Source of the DNA: Terriglobia bacterium
GTDB taxonomy: Bacteria > Acidobacteriota > Terriglobia > Terriglobales > Acidobacteriaceae
Direction of reading: 5' to 3'
Length of the DNA stretch: 64,000 nucleotides
NCBI GenBank assembly: GCA_020073385.1
Contig: JAIQFH010000006.1
Coordinates: 62,001-126,000 of the forward strand
A program made the translations under genes and the position numbers. The notes beneath the pieces were generated by a model that saw only the letters and a list, made by a program, of their open reading frames with translations, was not told where the DNA came from and searched no databases. Below are positions 52,253 to 61,055 of this stretch, in pieces (positions within the stretch are counted from its first letter, which is position 1; each line of letters starts with the position of its first letter).

Positions 52253-52939
52253 CTAGCCAGCCCTCTTCTCAGCCTTTGTCGGCCGCGCCGAGGCAACGGC
52301 CTGCACCAGTTCCTTCGCCGCTGACGTGATCTTCTCTAGGTTTCCTTCCCGCAACGCCGCGGCATCGACCAGGTCCGCTCCGACTCCAAGTGCATACGCC
52401 CCGGCCGCCATGAACTCCGCGGCGTTGGCTGCATTCACTCCTCCGGTCGGAATCAGTTGGGCGTGAGGGAAAGGCGCTTTCAGCGATTTCAGATATTTGG
52501 GCCCGCCCAGGTTCCCGCAGGGAAAGATTTTGATCAGTCGAGCGCCGAGCTCTTGCGCATTCATCAACTCAGTTGGAGTCAACGCCCCAGGAATCGCCAG
52601 CCGGTTGTTCACTCGCGCGACCGACAAGACCGAAGTGGAGAGTCCGGGACTCACCAGGAATTGCGCTCCAGCGCGCACGCAGGACTCCGCCTGTTCAGCA
52701 TTGGTGACCGTCCCGGCGCCGATCAAAACCTCTCCGCCGCGTCGCTGCACGAGTTCGCGAATGACCGTAATCGCGTTGGGAACAGTCATGGTGATCTCCA
52801 CAACCGGAATGCCACCAGCGCAGATGGCTTCCACAGCACGGTTCGCCTCTTCGACGGTGGCCGCGCGCACCACCGGTATGATTCCAATCTCGCCAACCTT
52901 GCGGATGACGTCTTCAATGCTGAGTTCTGTAATTGGCAT
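52253..52939 (-). CDS. eda: 2-dehydro-3-deoxyphosphogluconate aldolase (KDPG aldolase)
   Basis: VEITMTVPNAITVI; VLIGAGTVTNAEQAESCVRAGAQFLVSPGL; RLIKIFPCGNLGGPKYLKSL. Confidence 0.93.
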   Translation of the reverse strand: MPITELSIEDVIRKVGEIGIIPVVRAATVEEANRAVEAICAGGIPVVEITMTVPNAITVIRELVQRRGGEVLIGAGTVTNAEQAESCVRAGAQFLVSPGLSTSVLSVARVNNRLAIPGALTPTELMNAQELGARLIKIFPCGNLGGPKYLKSLKAPFPHAQLIPTGGVNAANAAEFMAAGAYALGVGADLVDAAALREGNLEKITSAAKELVQAVASARPTKAEKRAG

Positions 52940-52956
52940 TCAGCCTCGCTTTCGCT

Positions 52957-54057
52957 TTAACGCTCGATTCTAGCCGTCCGCGAAGACATCGCCTGTAAAA
53001 CTTCGGAAAGTGTTGCCATGGTCGTGTCACCGGGCGTGGTCATGGCCAGCGCTCCATGCGCGGCGCCGCATTCGACCGACCACTGCGGATCTTTGCCAGA
53101 CATGAATCCATAAATGAGTCCAGATGCAAAAGAGTCGCCTCCGCCAACGCGGTCGTAAATCTCCAGATCTTCCCGCATCGGAGCCTCGTAGAACTTGCCA
53201 TCGTGATAGCACAACGCTCCCCAATCATTGCGGGTAGCCGTCTTCGCATTACGAAGCGTCGTGGCAATCACGGCCATCGACGGATACTCCTTCACCACGG
53301 CTTCGATCATCTTCTTGAAGCCGCCAGTCTCGATCTTCGAATGCTGCTCGTCAAGGCCCGACACCGAGAAACCGAGAGCAGCTGTGAAGTCCTCCTCGTT
53401 GCCGAGCATGACATCGACATAAGGCGCGAGTCGACGGTTTACTTCCTGGGCCTTTGATTTTCCACCGATCGATTTCCAGAGCGAGGCGCGATAGTTCAAA
53501 TCATAGGAAACGATTGCGCCGCTCTGCTTGGCCGCTTGCATGGCTTCCAGCGCAACCTGTGGCGTGGTTTCAGACAACGCGCAGAAGATTCCTCCGGTGT
53601 GAAACCACCGCGCCCCATCTTTGGAAAAAATCTGCTGCCAGTCGATGTCGCCGGGCTTCAACTGCGAGGCGGCCGTATGTCCACGGTCGGAGCAGCCGAG
53701 CGCGGCGCGCACGCCGAATCCGCGCTCCGTGAAATTCAACCCGTTACGGACCGTGCGACCGACTCCGTCATGCGGTACCCAGCGAACGTACTTTTGTGAA
53801 ACTCCCCCTTGCAGCATGAGGTCTTCGACGAGGCGTCCAACAGGATTATCGGCGAGCGCAGTGACGGTGGCGGTTTCCAGTCCAAAGCAGCGGCGCAGTC
53901 CTCGCGCCACGTTGTATTCACCGCCGCCCTCCCAAACGCGAAAATGCCGCGTAGTGGCGATGCGCTCGTCGCCAGGATCGAGCCGCAACATTACTTCTCC
54001 GAGGCTGACAAGATCCCACTTGCACTGCTGTTTTGTTTTGACGTTCAGTTTTGACAT
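52957..54057 (-). CDS. kdgK: PfkB-family sugar kinase, 2-dehydro-3-deoxygluconate kinase-like
   Basis: VSLGEVMLRLDPGDERI; DRVGGGDSFASGLIYGFMSG; adjacent to eda. Confidence 0.9.
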   Translation of the reverse strand: MSKLNVKTKQQCKWDLVSLGEVMLRLDPGDERIATTRHFRVWEGGGEYNVARGLRRCFGLETATVTALADNPVGRLVEDLMLQGGVSQKYVRWVPHDGVGRTVRNGLNFTERGFGVRAALGCSDRGHTAASQLKPGDIDWQQIFSKDGARWFHTGGIFCALSETTPQVALEAMQAAKQSGAIVSYDLNYRASLWKSIGGKSKAQEVNRRLAPYVDVMLGNEEDFTAALGFSVSGLDEQHSKIETGGFKKMIEAVVKEYPSMAVIATTLRNAKTATRNDWGALCYHDGKFYEAPMREDLEIYDRVGGGDSFASGLIYGFMSGKDPQWSVECGAAHGALAMTTPGDTTMATLSEVLQAMSSRTARIER

Positions 54058-54603
54058 GAATAGCGCCTGCAGCTACACATCGGTTCATTCCCTTACGGCC
54101 AAGTCGATCTGCCGCCCGAACCTACACCGCAAATCGCAGTGATTCTAAATGATTTGCACGGAGAGCCGGCGAAATTTGATCAGCCACACCTGCGCTGTGT
54201 CAGGCGGGATTCAGATATTTTTATCCTTCTAATCACTTTTCCCGACTTGCCGCCGGAGCCGGGTTTCTGCTACAAGAAACCTAATCAAGCTTCTTCGTCC
54301 TCGCAATTCTGCTTGGGGAAAGAAACGAGGCAACCGCCTCCCAGCTGTCCGTTTTCTAAACGCGGACACTTTAAATCAACCTCAATCGAGTCTGCATTCT
54401 TAGATTGCACGACTCCGGGCCGCTAGTCATTTTGTTTGGAGCTTGCATGCGGTACGGCAGCAGATCTGATGTTAGCGGGAGAACTGCTCTTCTGAGAGTC
54501 TCGACCGCCTTGGTGTGCGTCCGACCCGTACGCTTCCGAAACTGTCCCTCACCCCTCACCAACCAAAATCTTGACATGTTAGTTTTTACCGCCGGAGGAA
54601 GAT

Positions 54604-56397
54604 ATGGCGACGACGAATTTCGTCCAGATTGAGAATGATGCCGAAATCAAGCAACGCCTCGAAGCGGAGCGCGCGCGTCTGCGCAAGATTGCCGGACTCG
54701 ACCGACCCGAACACTTTCACCGCCCCGTCGAGCGTGCCTTCACGGCCGAGCAGCGCCCTCACACCACGATCCTGTTCGGCGGCTTCACCTGGAAACATGA
54801 AGATCTGATCCGCGCCGTCTTTCAAGGCTGTGGATACCGCTGCGAGAAGCTTCCTGTGCCGGACGTCCCGGCTTTCCAGACTGGTAAGGAATTTGGCAAC
54901 AACGGGCAGTGCAATCCAACCTACTTCACCGTGGGTAATCTGGTGCAGTATCTGCAATTCCTTGAGAAAGAAGGCCTCCCACGCCAGCAGATCCTCGACA
55001 ACTACGTCTTCTTCACCGCCGGGTCTTGCGGGCCTTGCCGCTTTGGCATGTACGAGGCCGAATACCGCTTCGCGTTGAAGAATGCCGGGTTTGACGGGTT
55101 CCGCGTGCTGCTCTTCAAGGATAGCGACGGGATCAAGGCCGCATCGGGCGAGCCGGGCCTGAAGTTCTCTGTCGATTTCGGATTCGGCATGCTCAATGCG
55201 ATGCACCTCGGCGATGTCATCAACGATCTCATCTACCAGATTCGTCCGTACGAAGCCAACAAGGGCGAGACCGATCGCGTCTTCCGCGAGATGGTCGACG
55301 GGCTCTGCGAAGACCTGAAGAATCGCAAGGCGTTTGAGATCGAGAAGAGCGCTCCTGACTGGGCGAAGCCGAAATTCAAGAGCAACAAGATTCTCCGCAA
55401 TACCTTTAATGTGTTCGGCAAATGGCACGAGCACATGTGGGGCAAGGACTATCTCAATGCCCTCAAGACCGCGCGCGAAAAAATGGATTCCATCGAGGTG
55501 GACCGCACCCGCGTGAAGCCGCTGGTGAAGATCACTGGCGAATTCTGGGCTCAGACCACCGAGGGCGATGGCAACTTCCACATGTTCGAATTCCTCGAGC
55601 GCGAAGGCGCTCAGGTTCTGGTTGAGCCCATCGCGACCTGGGTCGCCTATCTGATGTATCAGGCCAAAGCGCATGCGATCGCGAAGTGGCCAGTCAATCG
55701 TCCGCATCGTGACCCGAAGTGGTACGAATTGAAAAAGAATTTCGCGAACTATATCGGCCTGCGCAAGAAGCTCTGGGGGATCGGCGCGGGCGAGCGGATG
55801 TGGGGTTTCTTCTATCACCGCACCGCGAAGAACATGGGCGGAATCACCCATCATCTGGCGCCGCAGACGGAATTGGCCGAACTGGCGCATCCCTTCTACA
55901 ACCAGTTCGCGCGCGGCGGCGAGGGACATCTCGAAGTTGGCAAGAACGTTTACTACACCGTCCACAAACTCTGTCACATGGTGCTGGCGCTGAAGCCCTT
56001 CGGATGCATGCCGTCGTCGCAGTCCGACGGTGTGCAGTCGGCCGTGATCAACAAGTTCAAGGACATGATCTTCCTTCCGATCGAAACCTCCGGAGAAGGC
56101 GAGGTCAATGCCCACAGCCGCGTGCAGATGGCGCTCGGTGAAGCGAAGGTCAAGGCCAAGACGGAGTTTGAAGAGTGCCTCAAGTCGACTGGCAAGACCA
56201 TGAGCCAGATTCGCGAATACATCGACGAGCATCCCGAACTGAAGCGGCCGTTCTATCACGTGCCGCATCGCGAGGGAGTTGCCGGAACCGCGGCGCAATT
56301 CATTCTGCACGTGAGCGAGCGGATCGATAAAGACACGCGCTTCCGGAAGCGTTCGCGAGTGCGCGTGGAAGCCGCGCCTGCGATGTCCGGAGACTAA
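54604..56397 (+). CDS. HgdB-like/2-hydroxyacyl-CoA dehydratase-related protein (activase partner)
   Basis: TAGSCGPCRFGMYEAEYRFAL; LKPFGCMPSSQSDGVQSAVINKF; adjacent to BadF-type gene. Confidence 0.8.
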   Translation: MATTNFVQIENDAEIKQRLEAERARLRKIAGLDRPEHFHRPVERAFTAEQRPHTTILFGGFTWKHEDLIRAVFQGCGYRCEKLPVPDVPAFQTGKEFGNNGQCNPTYFTVGNLVQYLQFLEKEGLPRQQILDNYVFFTAGSCGPCRFGMYEAEYRFALKNAGFDGFRVLLFKDSDGIKAASGEPGLKFSVDFGFGMLNAMHLGDVINDLIYQIRPYEANKGETDRVFREMVDGLCEDLKNRKAFEIEKSAPDWAKPKFKSNKILRNTFNVFGKWHEHMWGKDYLNALKTAREKMDSIEVDRTRVKPLVKITGEFWAQTTEGDGNFHMFEFLEREGAQVLVEPIATWVAYLMYQAKAHAIAKWPVNRPHRDPKWYELKKNFANYIGLRKKLWGIGAGERMWGFFYHRTAKNMGGITHHLAPQTELAELAHPFYNQFARGGEGHLEVGKNVYYTVHKLCHMVLALKPFGCMPSSQSDGVQSAVINKFKDMIFLPIETSGEGEVNAHSRVQMALGEAKVKAKTEFEECLKSTGKTMSQIREYIDEHPELKRPFYHVPHREGVAGTAAQFILHVSERIDKDTRFRKRSRVRVEAAPAMSGD

Positions 56398-56405
56398 AGG
56401 AGATT

Positions 56406-56472
56406 CACCGCCGAGGTCGCGGAGAATTCTTCTCCTGTTTTTCTCGGCGAACTCTGCGATCTCGGTGGTTGA
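56406..56472. repeat. Imperfect palindromic element (family A architecture, divergent sequence)
   Basis: tcaccgccgaggtcgcggaga pairs imperfectly with ttctcggcgaactctgcgatctcggtggttga. Confidence 0.6.
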
Positions 56473-56505
56473 GGCGCTTGATCTTCTTGAAAGAATGAGG
56501 AATTC

Positions 56506-59500
56506 ATGCACGATCATAAGGGCCCGCAACTGATCCAGATTGCACCGCTCGAGGTGCCGCCATCCATCCAGCAAGTCCGCCGTGGGCATCATGCTCATGA
56601 CGAAAAGACCACGTTTCTCGTTGGGCTCGATGTGGGCTCTACCACGGTAAAGGCCGTTGTCGTCGAAGCGGCCACCGACAAGGTTCTCTGGCAAGACTAT
56701 CAGCGCCACGAGACCAAGCAGCCAGAAAAGACCCTCGAGTTCCTGAAGCGGATGGAGGCCGAGGCCGGCATCAACCGGCACAACACGCGCATCTTCATGA
56801 CCGGGTCAGGTGGAACGGGCATCGCGGATCAGATCGGCGCGAAATTCGTGCAGGAAGTCACGGCGGTATCGCTGGCGGTCGAGAAGCTTCATCCCGAGGT
56901 TTACTCGGTAATCGAACTGGGCGGGCAGGACGCCAAGATCATCGTGTTCAAAGATGACGACGAGACCGGCCGCAAGAAGAAGATTCCATCCATGAATGAC
57001 AAGTGCGCTGGCGGCACGGGCGCAGTCATCGACAAAATTAACGCGAAGCTGAAGATCCCCACCGAACTGCTGGCTGAGCAGAAATATCACGGAATCAAGC
57101 TGCACAAGGTCGCCGGAAAGTGCGGTGTATTTGCCGAAACCGATATCAATGGCTTGCAGAAGGTCGGTACGCCTCCGGACGAGTTGATGGCTTCGCTGTT
57201 CGAGGCGATTGTGCTGCAGAACCTGAGCGTGCTCACGCGCGGGCATACTCTGCGGCCACACGTGTTGCTTCTGGGTGGCCCCAATAGCTTCATTCGCGGC
57301 ATGCGGGAAGCGTGGCAGGCCAACATCCCGCGCATGTGGCAGGAGCGCAAGGTTCAGATTCCTGATGGTGCAAAGCCCGAAGATTTAATCAAGGTTCCGC
57401 AGAACGCGCAGTACTTCGCCGCTCTGGGTGCAGTTGAGTTTGGGCGGAGCGAGGACGATTGTATCGGTTGCTATTGCGGTTACGAGAAGCTGATCCACTA
57501 CATCGACTACGGCCGGCAGGAAGAAAAGGCCAAGTCCGGCGGAAAGGGTCTGGTCGAAAAGCCCGAAGACCTCGATGTCTTCAAGGAAGCCTACCGGCGC
57601 AAGAAGTTCACGCCCGCCGCGTTCGCAAAGAACAGCACCGTTGCGGGATTCATCGGAATTGACGGCGGGTCAACTTCAACAAAAGCTGTGTTGCTGGACG
57701 AGAACGGCGACATTCTCTGCAAATCGTACCAGCTCTCAAATGGCAATCCCATCCAGGACACGATCGAGATGTTCGAAAACCTGCGCTCCCAGGTGGAGAG
57801 TCAGAACGCAAAAGTGGAAGTGCTGGGCGTTGCGACCACCGGGTATGCGAAGGACATCCTGAAAGATGTTCTCAAAGCAGACGTGGCGCTGGTGGAGACA
57901 GTCGCCCATACCGAGTCGGCTCTGAAGTTCTACGAAGACCCGCACGTGATTGTTGACGTGGGCGGGCAGGACATCAAGATCATCGTCCTGCACAACGGGC
58001 GCGTAAAGGATTTCAAGTTGAATACGCAGTGTTCAGCCGGCAATGGATATTTCCTGCAATCCACCGCCGAAGGCTTCGGACTCAGCGTCAATCAGTACGC
58101 TGATCTCGCCTTCTCTGCGCAGGCGATGCCGGTGTTCGGCTATGGCTGCGCCGTATTCATGCAATCGGATATCGTGAACTTCCAGCGTCAAGGCTGGCGC
58201 GCCGAAGAAATTCTCGCGGGACTCGCGGCCGTATTGCCTAAGAACGTTTTCCTCTATGTTGCCAGCATTCCCAATCTCGCGGCGCTCGGCTCACGCTTCG
58301 TCCTGCAGGGCGGGACGCAAAACAATCTTGCCGTCGTGAAGGCTGAAGTCGATTTCATCCGCAATAGCTTCCGTGCGACGGGGAAGCAGCCAGAAATCAT
58401 CGTTCACGAGCATTGCGGCGAGTCTGGTGCCATCGGCGCCGCCCAGGAATCACTACGCCTGTGGCGCAACGGTCAGCAGACTACGTTCGTCGGGCTCGAC
58501 GCGGTTCGCAAGATCGAGTACCGCACGACTCGTAACGAAGATACACGTTGCCATTTCTGCAAAAACGACTGCCTGAGAACCTTCATCGATATCCGCACCC
58601 AGCCCAAGAACGATCTCAGCTTTGTACCCATTCAAAAAGTCACCAAGGTTCCGCTCATGCACGGCGAGCAGCGCCTGATCATCGCCACCTGCGAGAAGGG
58701 CACGGTGGAAGATGTCAACGACATGAAGGACATCAAGGCCGGTCTTGACTCCATCCGCGCCCAGCACCCCAACTTCGTGGACTACGCGTCAAAGGAAGTC
58801 TTCCGGCCGACGAATGCGAAGAGCGTGGCGGATCCCTTGCCGACCAAGGGTTGGGCGGGTTGGAAAAAGGGCGACAAGGAGCGACGTGCCCTGATGGAGA
58901 ATCGCAAGAAGCTGCGTATCGGCATCCCGCGTGTCCTTAACATTTACACCTACGCCCCCTTGTTTAACGCCTATTTCGAAAGCCTCGGCGTGCAACCCGA
59001 GAACATTATTTACTCCGACTACACCAGTTCCGAACTCTATCGCGCGGGGGCTAGCCGTGGTGCGATCGATCCATGCTTCCCCGCCAAGATCGGCATCTCT
59101 CACGTCTACAACCTGATTCAGGAGAAGCACCGCAAGAAGCCGCTGGATGCGATCTTCTTCCCGATGTACGACGTGCTGCACTCGCCGCTGGTGAAGATCG
59201 TTGGGGCTAATGCCTGCCCGACGGTAACTGCTACTCCTGAAACGGTGAAGGCCGCATTCACCAAGGAGAACGATGTCTTCGCCGAGCACAACGTGAAGTA
59301 CATCGACCCGGTGCTCAACTTCTCCGACCGAAAGTTATTTGCTCACCAGATGCTGCAGGCCTTGCAGCCCGTTCTCGGTCTCTCGCTGGAAGAAAGCGAT
59401 CGCGCAGTCGAGTCGGGATTCGTCGCGCTCAAGGAATACGAAACGGGCATTCGGCGTCGCGCGCGTCAGGTAATTGATCAACTCGAGCGCGAAGATCGCA

Positions 59501-60111
59501 TTGGTATCGTCATGCTCGGGCGCCCTTATCATCACGATCCCGGCTTGAATCACGAGATCCTCGATGAATTCCAGAAGCTGGGCTATCCCATCTTCTCCCA
59601 GAACACTCTGCCGCTGGATGAAGATCTCCTCGAGCGATTGTTTGGCGAGGAAGTCCGCGCCGGCATGATCACCAGCCCGCTCGACATCACCGACGCTTGG
59701 AAGAATTCCTACTCCTGCAGCACGAATCACAAGGTCTGGGCTGCGAAGTTCACGGCGCGGCATCCCAATCTGGTCGCGCTGGAGATTTCCAGCTTCAAGT
59801 GCGGACACGATGCGCCGATCTACGGCGTAATCGAAGGCATTATCGAGCAGTCGGGCACGCCGTATTTCTGCTTCAAAGACCTCGATGAGAACAAGCCTAC
59901 CGGGTCGATCAGGATTCGCGTCGAGACCATCGACTACTTCCTGCGGCGCTACCGCGAAGAAGTGATCCGGAAACGTAAAGCCGAACAAGACATCGAGGCA
60001 CAACTGGCGGCGCTGGAAGCGCGACTACGCAGCGAGAAAGGCGGATCGGAATTGCTACCTTCTCAGATCGGCCAACTGGAGCCGGAAGCCCAAGGCATGG
60101 CGGCGGACTAG
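56506..60111 (+). CDS. BadF/BcrA-type double activase ATPase fused to a DUF2229/HgdB-like C-terminal region
   Basis: Two ASKHA domains: FLVGLDVGSTTVKAVVVE...NDKCAGGTG and GFIGIDGGSTSTKAVLLDENG...NTQCSAGNGYFLQ; C-terminal IGIPRVLNIYTYAPLFNAYFESLGV...GRPYHHDPGLNHEI. Confidence 0.9.
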   Translation: MHDHKGPQLIQIAPLEVPPSIQQVRRGHHAHDEKTTFLVGLDVGSTTVKAVVVEAATDKVLWQDYQRHETKQPEKTLEFLKRMEAEAGINRHNTRIFMTGSGGTGIADQIGAKFVQEVTAVSLAVEKLHPEVYSVIELGGQDAKIIVFKDDDETGRKKKIPSMNDKCAGGTGAVIDKINAKLKIPTELLAEQKYHGIKLHKVAGKCGVFAETDINGLQKVGTPPDELMASLFEAIVLQNLSVLTRGHTLRPHVLLLGGPNSFIRGMREAWQANIPRMWQERKVQIPDGAKPEDLIKVPQNAQYFAALGAVEFGRSEDDCIGCYCGYEKLIHYIDYGRQEEKAKSGGKGLVEKPEDLDVFKEAYRRKKFTPAAFAKNSTVAGFIGIDGGSTSTKAVLLDENGDILCKSYQLSNGNPIQDTIEMFENLRSQVESQNAKVEVLGVATTGYAKDILKDVLKADVALVETVAHTESALKFYEDPHVIVDVGGQDIKIIVLHNGRVKDFKLNTQCSAGNGYFLQSTAEGFGLSVNQYADLAFSAQAMPVFGYGCAVFMQSDIVNFQRQGWRAEEILAGLAAVLPKNVFLYVASIPNLAALGSRFVLQGGTQNNLAVVKAEVDFIRNSFRATGKQPEIIVHEHCGESGAIGAAQESLRLWRNGQQTTFVGLDAVRKIEYRTTRNEDTRCHFCKNDCLRTFIDIRTQPKNDLSFVPIQKVTKVPLMHGEQRLIIATCEKGTVEDVNDMKDIKAGLDSIRAQHPNFVDYASKEVFRPTNAKSVADPLPTKGWAGWKKGDKERRALMENRKKLRIGIPRVLNIYTYAPLFNAYFESLGVQPENIIYSDYTSSELYRAGASRGAIDPCFPAKIGISHVYNLIQEKHRKKPLDAIFFPMYDVLHSPLVKIVGANACPTVTATPETVKAAFTKENDVFAEHNVKYIDPVLNFSDRKLFAHQMLQALQPVLGLSLEESDRAVESGFVALKEYETGIRRRARQVIDQLEREDRIGIVMLGRPYHHDPGLNHEILDEFQKLGYPIFSQNTLPLDEDLLERLFGEEVRAGMITSPLDITDAWKNSYSCSTNHKVWAAKFTARHPNLVALEISSFKCGHDAPIYGVIEGIIEQSGTPYFCFKDLDENKPTGSIRIRVETIDYFLRRYREEVIRKRKAEQDIEAQLAALEARLRSEKGGSELLPSQIGQLEPEAQGMAAD

Positions 60112-60323
60112 GAATCGTTGTGCCGATCTTCTCCTCATGCAGGGCGTTAATCCGCCCGCAGTCTGGCGCGGGAGTTCGCCTAACCAAATAGTTTTGAAAG
60201 GGCGCGCCTTGAGCCGCACCGTAAAGCGATTTCAGTGGAAGAGCGGTCCATCAGGGCCGCGCTAGCGGGCCAAGATTGAAGGGCTTTCAGCCCCTGCGGT
60301 CCACACGCACCGAGCCCCGGCCA

Positions 60324-61055
60324 CTAATTCTTCGCGTACACCGGACCCGCGCTCCGGGATGGCGGATCGGACACCGCGCGGATGTATGCGATCAACGCCT
60401 GTACGTCAGCCTTCTTGAGCGTGTTCCCCCAAGCAGGCATCAGCGCTGATTTGTTAAGCGCTGGGCCTCCATAGGTGATGATCGCGGTAAGATCCGCGTC
60501 GCTGAGCTTGTTGAGCGTGTCTCCTTCGGTGAAAGGATGTGGCTTCACCTCGAGGTTGTCGTAATTCGAAACCCGCTCAGCCGTAGATTCGGCATTGTGG
60601 CAGCGATCGCAGTACTGCTCGTTCAAACGCCGTCCGAGCGTCTGTTGATATCCCAGCGCGATCTCTTCGATCTTGAGTTCCACTTTCTTGCGCGCTTTGT
60701 CGAGCGTTGAAGCCGTGATCTGATATCGTCCGGCCATTCCGCCCAGGGCGACGTTGGTTGAAACCTGTCCGCTGGAGTCGGTCAAAGCGCTCGCAGGATC
60801 AAAAGTTACTCCTGGCGCAGCCGCAAACTCGACCAGCGCTCCTGTAACCGCCCCTCCCTGCGGATCATTTACCTGAACTACGACCGGCTGAGGCAGAGAA
60901 GTTCCTGTCTGCCCGAACTGCTTCCCTCCGCTCGACTCCACGATGGCGGCGCCGAATGCAGTCGGCTTCAACGCCACGGAGTCGGACTTCCGTGAACAGG
61001 ATGCGGCCAGCAAGGCAGCGCTCAAAAGAGTGATTCCTGAGGCGAGGCGATTCAT
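60324..61055 (-). CDS. Lipoprotein: Ig-like domain + monohaem cytochrome c
   Basis: ALLAASCSRK lipobox; Big-like QVNDPQGGAVTGALVEFAA; one haem site CDRCH. Confidence 0.8.
   Translation of the reverse strand: MNRLASGITLLSAALLAASCSRKSDSVALKPTAFGAAIVESSGGKQFGQTGTSLPQPVVVQVNDPQGGAVTGALVEFAAAPGVTFDPASALTDSSGQVSTNVALGGMAGRYQITASTLDKARKKVELKIEEIALGYQQTLGRRLNEQYCDRCHNAESTAERVSNYDNLEVKPHPFTEGDTLNKLSDADLTAIITYGGPALNKSALMPAWGNTLKKADVQALIAYIRAVSDPPSRSAGPVYAKN

Noticed and set aside
54586-56781. 731-aa ORF on - strand opposite the HgdB-like gene
   Set aside because: Antisense shadow of a strongly supported gene; starts beyond the gene and carries no domain signature.
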